Positions 1-14,142 of a stretch of 64,000 bases of DNA are shown here, piece after piece. Within the stretch, counting starts at the first letter, position 1. Every line of letters starts with the position of its first letter. The stretch spans positions 496,001 through 560,000 of the forward strand of contig JAMSLZ010000005.1 of the NCBI GenBank assembly GCA_026027325.1, in the 5' to 3' direction. A program made the translations under genes and the position numbers. The notes under the pieces are model-generated. The model saw only the letters and a list, made by a program, of their open reading frames with translations, did no database searches and was not told the DNA's origin. Source of the DNA: Actinomucor elegans (lineage: Eukaryota > Mucoromycota > Mucoromycetes > Mucorales > Mucoraceae).

Positions 1-701
1 GGAACCAATGTTAAATTATCAAAGTATGATATAACACTCAAAATTAGCTCACTGTATCTTAATACACCAATAGTCGTAACTCTAAGTTTTCTATGCAAAA
101 GAAAGTTGGCCAAAAACCTAATAATTCAACAAAGACGAACGAGAGCATCGTGTTTCATTGCCTTTGTCAAAACATATACGGCGTTCAAGAGCCAATTGAG
201 ATCACTGCATGCCATGTTTCTTACAGAGATCAAAATGATACAATGGAAGAAAACAGTAACAAGGAAGCCCTGATGCAGAACAAGTCTATCATGATTAACA
301 AGTGTATTTTTGAGAACTTGACTAAACATGAGGAAGAAGAGCATCAAGAGGAATTTTATCCTATCTGTATCCACTTTACAGGTAAAGACAGCTTGACATG
401 ACGCGTGTAAATGATTAAAGTTTCATATAGGCTATGTTGGCTATGTTTATTCTATTCGAAAACACAAAGGATTATATGTCGCTTCTCAAGTCTGTGAAAG
501 AATCGTGTATATACCTCGGACATTGGAAGAGTTTCACGACTTGCTTTATAACAGCAGAGTGCTTGAGATTTTATGCAATTTAAAGGTATCTTATTTTATA
601 GTTTGACATGCATCTGTAGCTCATATATACACTAGAGACATTATGTAAAACTTGAGAAGGTTGCACAGCATGCTGCTTCAATTAGAAACTTGTGTGGCTA
701 G
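1..701 (+). CDS. Unrecognised protein, C-terminal part (5' cut by window edge)
   Basis: I do not recognise this protein. A consistent spliced reading frame ends at TAG 699-701. Probable exons are 1-23, 74-381, 431-585 and 636-701, with introns of about 50 nt and matching phases. The last three exons are better supported than the first. The protein contains an acidic stretch (KHEEEEHQEE) followed by HFTG-YVGYVYSIRKHKG and a charged helical tail ending ASIRNLCG. No membrane segment or known motif is visible. An alternative start is the ATG at 93, but the frame is open upstream back to a plausible acceptor (AATAG at 69-73), so the gene probably begins outside the window. Confidence 0.45.
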
Positions 702-797
702 GCCAGTAGCAGGCTTTATTCTAAACCAGCTTTTTATAATAAAAATTCGTACGTTTTTATTTTCATTAAACTCTTACTATTCACTCTACATAATACT

Positions 798-3425
798 ATG
801 AGTGGCTTCTTTGGAAGTAGTGCTAATGGTAATGCAAACAACGAAACAGCTACTTCAAGGTGGGGTGGTCTATTCAAACAGGCCATATCTAATGTAGAAA
901 CGACATTTGATTCTTTACTTGAGCAACCACCACTACCACAACAGCAGCAGCAGCAACAACAGATTGCAAACAAAGGTAATTTTTCTTTGAACTTGATCCA
1001 CATTATGAGACTAATGCACACACAAAGATACAGAAACTGAGACTTATGTCGACCCTATAAGCGGTATGGTCACAACCATTGAAAGACCAAAATCAAAGAC
1101 AATTGTAAAGAAACAAGATGAACCACCTGCAACAACGAAACCCATGGAGGCACGCTCAAGTTCTGACTTGTCCAGTCGATTAGCTGCTGTGATGGCTGAA
1201 AAGGCCAAACGACCAGAAACCCCATCTCGCCAATCTAGTTCCAAGTCGATAAGTACCAAGTCGATAAGTACCAAAGAAGAACAGATAAAGCCGGTAGACA
1301 AACCTAGCTTGACCGAAAATACGCTAGATGACGCGGCTACAGTCAATCATAGTGAGGATACCTCGAAAAAGCTTCGAGAAACGAGCAAAGACGCATCGGT
1401 ACAAGATGTTATACCCAACGATACTGCAAATCCTGATGCTATACAGCTAGAAATACCGACAATGATGAAGACAAAACCAGAAAAGACGACCACATCGACA
1501 GAATCAGACTCAGAAGAACCATCCAAAAAAGATAAACCAGCGCAAGATACCAAAGATGATACAAGTCTGGAAACTACATCATCTGCAATCCTTCAGCAGC
1601 GTGAACATCAACTCTTTCAAGCCATGGAGAACATTGCCAAGCTTCACGATCAAATACAACAGCTACAAGACGATGCTGAACGAAGTGAAGCCAGTTTACG
1701 ATCCAAAATAACTCAATTGGAGACCCAACAGGCAGAAGATCAAGCACAATCACCAGCCCAACTGCAAAAGAACTTGAAAAGGCTAGAATCCACTGTAGAA
1801 GACTTGAAGAAACAACTCACCAGCAAAGATGAAAAGATCGAAGGTTTATTGCAAGAAGGAGAAAAACTTTCCAAGGTGGAATTGAGACACTCGACTACTA
1901 TCAAGAAGCTAAGGTCTGAAAAGACCGAAGCTGACAAAACTATTGCAGAACTCACCAAGAAACTGGAAAAAGCCAATGCTGATCTATCGCAAGCTTCAGA
2001 AAAGGGTACCAAACAAACTGAAACCGAAAAGCGATTGCAAGAGTCTGTCAAGTTATTGTCAGACTTAACAGAACAACAAACAAAACACATCAATAAATTG
2101 GAATCCGAAAAACTAGCCTCTCAAAAGAAATATACCGAGACAGAGGCAGCACTGAAAAAGGCATTGGAAACTACTGAGGAAGAACGAGCCAATGCTAAAT
2201 TGGAAGCGGAACAAGAGAATGCTGCTGCTTTGGAAAAAGAAATCAAGGCCAATGATCGACTTCATAAAGAATTGACCAAAATGAAAGAAAGCGCCGAATC
2301 ACTAGAGGCCCGATTACGAAAGGAAGTGAGGGAACTTCAGATTGCTTTGCAGACCGTAGAAGAGCAAGCGGGCGCACGTGAGGATAGACTAAGATTGGAG
2401 ATGGCTGATTTACAATCACGTTTACAGCAATCCGACTACAAGATGGATGATATCAGTACAAGTGTAGATGAAGCAACTGCTCCATTACTGCGTCAAATTG
2501 AACAATTGCAAACGCAGCATGCTATGGCTATTCGAAACAGAGATCAAGCTGAACAAAGGTTTGTCTATAGTTACACATTAAATACAATAGAAAGTTAATC
2601 GTAATGAATAGTATTATGATTCGTATGCAAACAGTAGAAGCAGAGCGCAAGAAAGCTATTGAGAAGGATGAGAAATTGCAAAATGATATCAAAAGATTGA
2701 ATGAGCAATTAAAACAATCGCAATCAGAATTAGACGCCTTACAGGCAAGAATCGCCGTATTGGAGGCCCAAGTAGAAGCAGAGCAAGTAGAGAAAAAGGA
2801 GCTGGAAGAACGTGTTCAATCTTTGATCCAGGAAAAGCAAGAGCTGGATGAAAAGGAAAAAAAGGAGCAAGAGGGTCTAAAGAGCCAGTACCAGCGCTTG
2901 ATGAAGGAAAGATTAAATGAGGAGAGAAAGCAATTTGAAATTAAACTCAAGGCTGCAACTGCGACACATCAAGATCATGATGAAATCAATGTCAAAAAGC
3001 CCACTCATCATAGCACACCTAGTATCAGTTCAAGATCAAGTTTTGATAGTAGCTCAACTACGCCTGCCGTTGTGTCTTCTATTTTAGTTGAACGTCTTCA
3101 AGCCAACATCCGACAATTAGAAAACCAATTGAGCTTTTATCAAACACAGCTCCAAAGTTCGTCACAATCCAGAGATGAGTTATCAGAAGAGATGTTAAGC
3201 ATGTCACATGAAATAGAACAATTGCGGAAGGAAACCAAAAAGACAAATCAATTAGAACAAGAACTTGAGCAATTGAACGCAAGATATCAAACACTATTAG
3301 AATTACTGGGTGAAAGAACAGAAGAAGTAGAAGAACTCAAGGCAGATTTACAAGATGTGAAGGAGATGTATAAAAGCCAAATCATAGATCTCGTACAAAA
3401 GATAGACCAACTGAAGAAGCAATAA
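798..3425 (+). CDS. TMF1/Sgm1-family golgin (coiled-coil Golgi tether)
   Basis: Exons are 798-975, 1034-2558 and 2612-3425, giving 838 aa. The start is the ATG opening MSGFFGSS, followed by a WGGLFKQA segment typical of the short N-terminal motif of TMF-type golgins and a glutamine run (about residues 50-57). Residues 60-190 are low-complexity Ser/Thr/Lys-rich. From about residue 185 to the end the protein is nearly all heptad coiled coil. The last 110 residues (LVERLQANIRQLENQL, LLELLGERTEEVEELKADL, VKEMYKSQI) match the conserved C-terminal TMF domain, which in the family binds Rab6-type GTPases at the Golgi. The 3' end lies tail to tail with the ATP10 gene, with 8 nt between stop codons. 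Family assignment is strong; Golgi localisation is inferred from the family. Confidence 0.85.
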
Positions 3426-3433
3426 AGAGTTTA

Positions 3434-4468
3434 TTAAGCACTCTTCTTTTCGTAAAGATAATCTGTCATTGCCAGCATATTACCAACTTCTTCTGGTGTA
3501 GCTTCACCATGAGCTGTCCATCTAATTTTGCAGTTTTCGTCTACCAAGAATGAATAGCCAATGTATTGATTTGACATATCCAAACACTTTCTAGTTCTGC
3601 TGATATCTTTGAGTATTAAGCAGTAATTGTCTTTGCGTTCCTGAGGCAAGTTTTTACGGATGCTTGGAATGAATGCCTTTAATAACAGCTGCTTCAGCAA
3701 ATTTTCTTGCACATTAACTTCAACCACTTGGATATCTTTTTGGTCTTTATACTTGTCCAAGAATGGTTTGATAAAAGTATTGACATGAGGCTATGGATCA
3801 CAATGAGATTTATTGGTTATTTGAGCTGACAAATATACTCTTACCTCACCAAACTTGGCATACACAAATGTCATTAGGGTAATTTTGCCGACTAGCTTTT
3901 CTGTAGTATTGATCTTTTCCCTTGACAGGTTCTGTGCTTCGAAATTCGGCATATAACCAGCTTTTTCAGGTTTGAATAATTGCGAGCTGGCATAATACAT
4001 CTTACCACCATGTTGACGCATTTCTAAACAGATCTCAGTTTATACAAAGTATTTTAATATATATCATAGTAATCTCTTACCATGAACATCAGCAAAGTAA
4101 GATTTAGTTGCTTCTTCGACTCTAATGTCACTTTTTGAGTATACACATGTCAAAAAAAAGGTACCGTTTATAACCTACAGATATCTACGTTCAGCAGCAT
4201 GGGCAGCAAAAGCCTTTTCATAATCAACAAAATCTCGAAGCTTTTGCTTCTTTCTTTGAATCCAATTATTGTGATCAACTACAGGAGGATCTTGGACACC
4301 TAAAGAAGTGGGGGGACTACGAAACACGCCATATTTCTCGGGTTTAGGTTGCTCTTCTGTTGGTTTGGCTGCTGTAGGTGTAGCCAAATATCTACTTTGA
4401 CTAGCGGCAATTGATTTAATAGTTTGTGTGTTCACGAGGCGTCTTGACAGGAATCGAGTAGACAGCAT
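3434..4468 (-). CDS. ATP10: Mitochondrial F1Fo ATP synthase assembly factor Atp10
   Basis: Four exons on the minus strand: 4468-4179, 4130-4081, 4023-3845 and 3790-3434, giving 291 aa; all phases agree. The first residues (MLSTRFLSRRLVNTQTIK, followed by SRYLAT) form a basic, acidic-free presequence fitting mitochondrial import. The C-terminal half carries the Atp10 signature: KLVGKITLMTFVYAKFGE, a thioredoxin-like strand, then SNQYIGYSFLVDENCKIRW and a conserved GEATPEEVGNM tail. Atp10 assists assembly of the Fo sector (Atp6/Atp9 ring) in the inner membrane. The second exon is only 50 nt. The gene is convergent with TMF1; its promoter is in the long spacer before the kinase. Confidence 0.88.
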
Positions 4469-5952
4469 TTTGGTGAAAAAAAAAAATCAAAAGCAAGGAA
4501 GGCTGGTTAGTTTTGAGTCAAGGCAGAGGAAGTTGCTGCTGTAGTAAAGTTTGTGATTTCTATTGGTTGGCGGTTATTAAATTTTGCTAGCAGCAGAAGA
4601 TGAAGAATTTGAATGACGAGAAAACTGGAAATCAATGTTTGACTTCAATACCGTATCTGATTAAAAAAATCAAGATGTACAAATATTCCCGAGAAGGTTT
4701 TATGTACACTAGGAAACCTAGAAAGAAAAAAATGGGGTACTTGCGCTAATTTGTTGAAGTTAGTGCATCAAAGATTGAAAGAACGCTGAAAGATCGACAA
4801 AATCATGTTTGTTTGATTGAATACAAATGAACTAATCTTACAAAAGATTAATGTTAATGACAAGAAATTATTGAAAGAACTTAACATTGAATGGAACATA
4901 TAATGGAATAATGTATATCTAGGTTTTTTTATGTGCGCAATTAATAAATTGATATGCCATAGTTTATTCAGAAAATAGAAAAATATGCATAGCATCACTA
5001 GACTACACAGATCTGACAATAGATTATAATGATTTGAAGAATTTTTTAAGGTAAACTGTCAATATTTTCAACGGATTAAGCTTATTAAACTCGTCATAAT
5101 AAAACATGCAGATCGCTGGGTTTTTTTTTGTAATGGTAGTCATTTTTGTATAAAAGAGAATCGTTACAAGGTGGAGATCAATTTTCTCATCCTCAAAAGA
5201 AATATTTGAAATATTAACGCTGAAAACTGCCCAGAACTCAATCCACAGAATAGAGCTTTTGTCGGTAGCCTGGAGAAACTATCGACCATCTAGTGTAAAG
5301 TTGGCCTAATCAACCTTCATATCCTTATCCATAGCATATGAACCACATTGCTGCGGTTTGAGTGTCTGTGCATACATCTTGATTGTAAGCATTTAGTTGT
5401 TTGGATTATGGAGTGCATCATTGGTGCTTCCACCAATCCAGTTCCTGGTTTCAGAAAGAGTGTTTTTAATGGAAGAAATCATTACTGCTTTTCCTCAGTA
5501 ATGTTCAAACAAGGAGATAAAATTGATAGATAGTGTGATTAAACAAATGTAGATTTTGGATCAAAACCTTATGTTAGACTGTTGTATGTTTTAAGAACAA
5601 TAAAAAAAAAATAGACGCCAATTGATCCTGGAGAAGGTCGCCAATTTAAATTAATTAAACTTCCAATTAGGGTTCAGGATAACTGTATTTAAATACCGCC
5701 TTTTATTTTTACAAAACCGCCAATTGGCACCGTGAGCACTGTACTGCCCGCTCAAGTACAACCCTCTCAGTACTGTACTCTTTTTCTAATTGTCAAAAAC
5801 AAAGATTAAAGAATATCCATTATTCAAAAGAAGTATAAAGAGAACCTTTTCTCTCTTTATCATTCTTTTGTACGTTGAAACTAAAAGTTAGAAAATTCGG
5901 TTTTTTTCAGGTTTAATTGCTACTGCCCTTGGTGGCAGTAATTTGCGTTCCG
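4469..5952. other. Divergent intergenic spacer, ATP10 / YANK kinase
   Basis: This AT-rich stretch contains no convincing gene; small open frames lack coding character. It must hold the promoters of the ATP10 gene (left) and the kinase (right). Near the right end, about 5700-5900, there are pyrimidine-rich tracts and the sequence TATAAAGAGAA (5834-5844), plausible core-promoter material for the kinase. Confidence 0.5.
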
Positions 5953-7875
<1,923 letters not shown>

Positions 7876-10800
7876 TCTTTTATATATATATATATTTTTT
7901 TTTTTGCATCTTTCTGTTAAACACCAATCATTTATTACTTGCACATTACACTACTTTTAAACGAAAAAAAGGCCCATTTGTATCTTTTACAAACCCAAAT
8001 TGCGCCATCTTGACTCTTCCCCTCCCCCCCCCTTTTTTTTTGTTCCTCTAATACCCTTTATTGCGCATTTTTATTTAGCTTTATAACCTTCATAAATACA
8101 TATTAAATTAAGCACTTGTTCTAGAAAATAAACTGTAGAGTTTGAATTGATTGCTGCGGGATCTACTATATACGGGCGTTTGGAGTTAACTAAACGTATA
8201 CTATTATGTATGATAGCATTTACTGCAAACGTAGTAGATTCAATGTATATTATACACACTACTATTAAAACATGTTCTGTGATCATATGTCGCTATTTAT
8301 TCTGAATAAAGAACACTTGGTATATGCAACAATAAATTGGAATCGGTCAAAAGATGTAATGTTGTAGTAATCTTATACGACACTAAATCGGAATCGCTAT
8401 ATAGATCTAAAAATCATTCGATCCAGGTTATAGGAAATACATCTAATTTAGAAGCCTTTACTGATATGCAATATATTCATCTTATTTCTGTCAAATAATA
8501 CTTTAATATATGTGGCAGTTTATTCTGGGTATGTACTAGTCATCGAATGTAGCTTTAAATCAGGAGCAATGGAAAGCTTTTAGATCATTCAATTCTTGTC
8601 ATGCAAAATGTATATAATTTAGAAACATTCTATTGCACTATAACATATTCGTTATATTTCATTCAATTAGTTGCTCTATTAAATGCTGTAGTTCTTTATG
8701 AAAATGCACTAATTATCAGATGCAACATTAAACTGCGATCGGTGGGAAATGACAGTTTTACCCAACATCATAAGGGCATACATTTAGGTCTAAATTTTCA
8801 TATTAGCATTTTTTTAGGCGTAGTTTATTAATAACATTGGTTTAATGTATTGATGTACTTGTAAATATACATATATATTATTTTTACACAATAAAGTACC
8901 CGAGCTATGTGTAATCACAAAATCACATTTTATTAAGCATATTTACATGGAATTGAAGAAGTATCAAATTTTATTTACACCATCTGATACGCAGCTGAAT
9001 TTTATATGAACTCTGTTGAAATATTTCCATGTATCGTCAAGTGTTTTCTATTAAAAATGAAATCGAAAATGTGCTGAATCGTTTCTAGATTCTGAAAGAT
9101 GCATAGGCACGGGGCGGCGGCGGCGGTATGATTTTAATGCCCAATGACGTATGAAAATTGGAAATCATTTTGCAGTAATAATAGCTCATCCTCCTACCTT
9201 ACCTTTTGAGGCCATTAAAGATATTTAAAAAATATTCAACTTTGGCTGATATATCTTAATACATGTACTAATTTTTTTTTTTTGTGTTTTTTCTACCAAG
9301 ATGGTCCAAGGAATCGAGCTCAATCAGGGATGGTTACCAAATTTTGCCAATAATACAAACAGCAGCAGAATGTGCTGCTTCTAGGTTACAATGACCAACA
9401 ATAGTGTCTCAGTATTGCAAATTGGACATTATATCATAAATGATAAACATATATTATCCTTATTTCACTAATGATAAACGCAACCAAGATAAAGAAGTAT
9501 GAGTACTATCTGTATCACGAAATGAAAACAAGCTGCTAATGTTTATAGTCGATAATAAAGCTTGGCTTCTACCTGTTATAAATAAACTTATCATATCACT
9601 GTTCTGGTTTTCAATACTGTTACTTCCACGACAAGTGAGTTGGTCAATCCAATGCGACATCTCCACCCATATATTGATACCCAGCCAAATCTTGCCGTAG
9701 ATACCCTGAAATTTTGTTTATCATTTTCGTATTAATACCGCTATTCCATGTTCCGGTTTTTCCTTGATTCCATGTATTCCATAGCAAACAGAGATAGTTG
9801 CACTAACAAGAAAGTTTGCAGAAAGTTTCTGTAATTCCGACTCTCGGTAAACCCCCAGTTTGCATACCTGTTTAATATATCAAACACGGTTTCTATGCTC
9901 TTGATTCTCTTTTTATTGTATTCCGTCTAGTTAGAAAACTATCTGGTAGGTATTCAACCGCTGGTAAAGATCCTAACGTACGCCCATATAATCAGATCAG
10001 GTTGAGAGCACACATTATAGTCGAATATTGCTCTTAGCAGCTGATTACATTGATGCATAGATACAAAACTTGGTTCATTAGAAAGAGCATACTTTATTCT
10101 GTATTTTTTTCTTGGAAATCATTGGTTTGTCTCGTTACCTTACTGACCTACTAGAGGCAATTTCGTTGCTATAGTTGGACGTATCATGAGCATGTATTTA
10201 TTTTCCGATTCAATCCCCGGATACCCGTGTGTATCAGCTTCTAACACATGTTTACATTGACATATTACCATTAGAATCAGTTTGATGGTAGATAACTTTG
10301 CGTTACATGTTTTATCTAAAAATTAGCGGCCTATCTTTGTCCTTTGCTGATTTAAATGCGATTCCATGATTGAAATAACGAGTAGTTTCAATTAGCGTCA
10401 TCCAATGAATTTGATCATGTATTTTTGTGTTCGAGCGATCTTCGTCACTTGAATCCATTGCTAAAATACAAATAATGTGATTATACTTTGATTACAATAA
10501 AGCAAACAAGAAGAAGTATTATGTTCCTATATACTACGATTGGAAATATTATTACTAGTCCCTATGTAGTTATTTGGTTAACCAATTGTCTATTGCTCAT
10601 TATTGCCACTCTGACATATGACTTGAGATAATACCAACAATAGAGACGAGATAATGCTGTGTCTTTCCAGAAACAAAGTAATGGATATTAACTCAGTCTA
10701 TTGTTTTACAATCTATTCATGATCTAGATAAATACGAACTAATCTATAAACCTGTTTCATTATATGTAAGCAAGCTTGATTTAGGCAAAAATGCTCGGCA

Positions 10801-11456
10801 TATAGATTCTTTTTATTATATACATTAGTATCAAAAGTCCTATCATTGGTTTAGCTGCTATGCAGGGCGGCTGGTTGCAATACCAGCCCAGCAGTATATC
10901 TCCGCGCCATTTATCTTATATACATATCATCTATGTAAAAGATAGCGAGGGTCTAATAGCATTAAAGATGCTTTATAGTATCGCCTTGGGATTATGTTTC
11001 CAATAGAGGAAGTGTCTAAGAAAACACAATTGTATTTTAATCGTTTAAGTATAATTGGCCATTATATTTTGATTGAGTAACTCTGGATGGATAGTGAATT
11101 TCTACCGAGTACAGCGGACAAACCCGTGATGACAGCTGTGGATTTTTCCCAGTAATAACCTGATGTTATCAAAGCTTATACGGCTAATTAATTTTATACA
11201 ATAAATAAAAACATCTAATCTTTACTACTACTGTTCTGGGGCTAATCTCGATTTGTTTTCGATAGGCGACATTGGGCTACACGATATACTGTGAATTCAG
11301 TTTGATACTCAATCAAGCTGCAATATTCTTACTTGTACTTTAGAAAAACATAAAGAAGATAGTATGGCTCATTACTACATTGTATATATATATATGCCAT
11401 TCTATGATACGAAAACTTAGTGTGATATTCCTCGGCTTACTGCCCCTGGAAAGCTT

Positions 11457-11496
<40 letters not shown>

Positions 11497-11789
11497 CATG
11501 TGTTTAAAGCCACACTATTTGACCAGCCGCTCACGGTTCCCGTCTATGCCAACGGGCACAGAGATCTCGAATGTTTATTAGATTAAAGAGTAAATAAATA
11601 AAATAAAGAGTGACACCAACGATCGTCTGATCAAGCTAATATTCCAAGGCTCCAGGATATAGTATTTAAGCGTCTTGTTTCTATCTACTCTTTTTTCTCT
11701 TTAAACCACTTACAATAATACACTTTTTTTTTATTCTACCTATAACCTCCCCTCTTATTACATTTTATAGTTAGAAACAAAGAAAAAAG
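7876..11789. other. 3.9-kb gene desert upstream of the NAS-like gene
   Basis: No coding region is supported here. Open frames are short, lack ATG starts or have no coding character. Visible landmarks are a C-rich/T-rich run near 8020-8040, a (GGC)n-like GC patch at 9110-9126 (gggcggcggcggcgg) in otherwise AT-rich DNA, and a poly-T tract at 11461-11489. The last 150 bases form the promoter of the NAS-like gene, with TATTTAAG at 11663-11670 and pyrimidine tracts before the ATG. Confidence 0.5.
11461..11489. repeat. Poly-T homopolymer (about 29 nt)
   Basis: An uninterrupted T run in the intergenic region, about 300 nt before the NAS-like gene. Similar long homopolymers occur at 35982-36010 and 42216-42238. 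It could be a promoter dA:dT tract or the remnant of a retroposed poly(A) tail on the other strand; no target duplication was noticed. Confidence 0.7.
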
Positions 11790-12707
11790 ATGGTTCATCA
11801 CTTGTTAATGTCTGCTACTGAAACCGATGCTTTCTGTCATCACCATGCTATCCATAAAACTAATGGATATAATACCATTGTTTCTACTCTTGTAGATGAA
11901 ATTTGCCGTATTCATCACCAACTTTGTCATATTGATGAACTCAAGCCCTGCGATCATGTCAATGCTCTGTTTACCAAGCTGGTTACCATCTGTACTTTCC
12001 AGTATGATACCGAGACTGTTAATGCTGTATTGAATGATGTCCATATTGCTGCACTTATTCCTGAACTTCGGGCTATGGCTTCACAGGGCGAGTACTTTTT
12101 GGAATTGACCTGGGCCACCCAACTCGTTCAACAGGCTCAACAAGGTACCAAACCCAATATTTCTCGGTTCGTGTATTATCAAAATTATGTCGATCTGGTC
12201 AAGCTCGAACTTCACGCACTGCATGGTGTAGGTGCTAAATTGAATAATATTGTCTTTATTGGAAGTGGTCCTTTGCCCTTATCACCTATTCTCATGTATC
12301 AAACATTGGCTGCCACTCATTCAACTGTGATGATGCACAATATTGATAGAGATCAAGAGTCTATCACCATTTCCGGCGCCCTTTTGAAGAAGCTGCATAT
12401 TGATCACGGGTTTACTCAACACGTTATGGATGCTACCGAGTATCCTCACTTTGGTCAGGCGGATGTAGTTATACTGGGTGCTCTTGTAGGCCAAGACGTA
12501 AAGGAAAAAATGGAGTTTTTAAGAAATATTGGACAAAAGATGAAGCCAGGTTCGTTTGTCATGGCCCGTAGCGCTCATTCTTTGCGTAAATTGCTATACC
12601 CTTCCATTGAACCTTACCAAGTTAACAAGTGCGGTTTTGAAACTGCAATTGTCTTGCACCCATTCAACGACGTAGTTAACTCGGTCCTGATCGCAAAGAG
12701 AATCTAA
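11790..12707 (+). CDS. Nicotianamine synthase-like protein (NAS family)
   Basis: An intronless 305-aa gene. NAS enzymes join aminopropyl groups of S-adenosylmethionine to make nicotianamine or related opine metallophores that bind Fe, Zn, Ni and Cu. The family hallmark is visible at about residues 153-165: NNIVFIGSGPLPLSPI, the SAM-binding Rossmann loop. It is followed by MHNIDRDQESI, where the acidic residue would contact SAM, and by VVILGALVG and MKPGSFVMARSAHSLRKLLYP. These match plant and archaeal NAS in order and spacing, and length is typical. Codon use looks highly expressed (many C-ending codons), as does the pyrimidine-rich leader. The absence of introns in an intron-rich neighbourhood is notable. 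The exact product (nicotianamine or a shorter homologue) cannot be read from sequence. Confidence 0.85.
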   Translation: MVHHLLMSATETDAFCHHHAIHKTNGYNTIVSTLVDEICRIHHQLCHIDELKPCDHVNALFTKLVTICTFQYDTETVNAVLNDVHIAALIPELRAMASQGEYFLELTWATQLVQQAQQGTKPNISRFVYYQNYVDLVKLELHALHGVGAKLNNIVFIGSGPLPLSPILMYQTLAATHSTVMMHNIDRDQESITISGALLKKLHIDHGFTQHVMDATEYPHFGQADVVILGALVGQDVKEKMEFLRNIGQKMKPGSFVMARSAHSLRKLLYPSIEPYQVNKCGFETAIVLHPFNDVVNSVLIAKRI

Positions 12708-13185
12708 TAAAATACGTATTTTAAAGTACTATCTATATAAAAAAAAACAAAGTTTCCGTCTTTTACATAGTTACACTATGCAAGAACCACGTTTGTACAA
12801 CTGTAATTTGCTCGAGATGTAAAAAGCACATGAGTTTACATTTAGAGTTCAAGTGTCATATTACATGTTATGTCGATATCAAGGATGTCATTTTATTATA
12901 TCAAAAGTAAGGTATCATTCGGTGCTATTCAGTTTAATCATACTGATCATTCGGCTTTTTGAAGTTATCACAATGATAATCATGTGCACTTTTACTGTTT
13001 TCTGTATCCAGAACACTTGAAATAACTTGGCGTCCAATGTGAAAAAATAAAGAATGAGAACAATCAACCTTGGTTCCGTATTAATTATTTTTCCAAGTAC
13101 TTTCAATTTTCGATCTATAAGCGCAGCGCATAGGCCACCTAACTACAAACACCTCAAAGATTCGAAGAAAAAAGCTAAAAATAAA
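12708..13185. other. Spacer between NAS-like gene and tRNA-Ile
   Basis: This contains the NAS-like 3' untranslated region and the DNA downstream (3') of the minus-strand tRNA. I see no gene. Confidence 0.45.
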
Positions 13186-13259
13186 TGCTCATTACAGGGG
13201 TCGAACCTGTGACCTTGGCGTTATTAGCACCACGCTCTAACCAACTGAGCTAAACGAGC
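13186..13259 (-). tRNA. tRNA-Ile (anticodon AAT)
   Basis: On the minus strand the sequence begins GCTCGTTTAGCTCAGTTGG and folds into a full cloverleaf. The 7-bp acceptor stem is GCTCGTT/AATGAGC with one G-T pair, and the D arm carries the A-box (TAGCTCAGTTGG). The anticodon arm has loop CTAATAA, giving anticodon AAT. The T arm is CAGGTTCGACCCCTG with the B-box GGTTCGACCC, and the discriminator base is A at 13186. There is no intron and no encoded CCA, as expected for a nuclear tRNA. AAT (read as IAT after deamination) is the major eukaryotic isoleucine tRNA. A short T-rich run follows. Confidence 0.96.
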
Positions 13260-14142
13260 TTATGATCCTAAAATCTAAAAAAATTATATGATCAAAAATT
13301 CAATATTATTACTACAGACACCCATAAGTACACACTGTATGTTCTAATTGGTTTACATTCTGGTATTTAAAAAAATCTGGTGAAAACTATTGGAACACAT
13401 TTGATCAGTTGGTCCTGATAAACTACTTTTTGATTTGATACATTGGCTGAATTTCATCCTTTGGGATGCTAGAAACCGTAGTTTTTTGTATTTAATATTC
13501 CCAACTTAAACGAGATTATTATACTGCTGCAGTTTTAGCCATTCACTTTCATAATTCATAACAAAATATACTCACAACTTTTTGTTTAAGACGCGATTAA
13601 GGTCCTTCTTTGTCATATTAAAGAAATGACATACTTATACTAGTTCCATGGTTATTCCAGTATTAAAAAGATACTGCTGATGGTTTGGCCATTTGCGCTG
13701 ATATTACTACAAAGAAACGCGACACGAAATATCATCACGCTTATCGCCTAAAAATCGTTCTTTTTTACGCTCTTTGTTCATATTTTGTGTATTTTATCAT
13801 AGACCTGAAGTAGATTGACACATAAACAAGTAATAATGCAATACAAACAATTAAAAAGAATCAGAAAAAGCACTACGGAATTTAAATCCTTATAAAAATG
13901 CGTGTAAACTTTTTTTTTTTCCCTTGCTCTTCTTTCCCATTACCCATACCTCATCTCAACCTTGTACTTTTTCAAACCTACAAGATCTCATTGTGATATG
14001 GGAAGCACCTTCATTTGTTAATAATTTCATTCTTTTTTTTTCTATTTCCATTCAGCACTAATTCGATCGATCATTATTTAAAAGAAAGAAAAAAAAAAAC
14101 TTTTTTCTGTACATACTATACATACAAACCATTCATACAAAA
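13260..14142. other. Upstream region of the Set3-like gene
   Basis: No gene seen. The last 250 bases (13900-14142) are rich in poly-pyrimidine tracts (for example the T run at 13911-13920 and TTCTTTTTTTTTCTA near 14033), typical of promoter and 5' leader DNA before the PHD-SET gene. Confidence 0.45.

Noticed and set aside
734..1021. Minus-strand frame with a Cys run
   Set aside because: Antisense of the Gln run in the TMF1 gene.
5348..5533. 61-aa plus-strand frame before the kinase
   Set aside because: Short, no start or splice context and no coding character.
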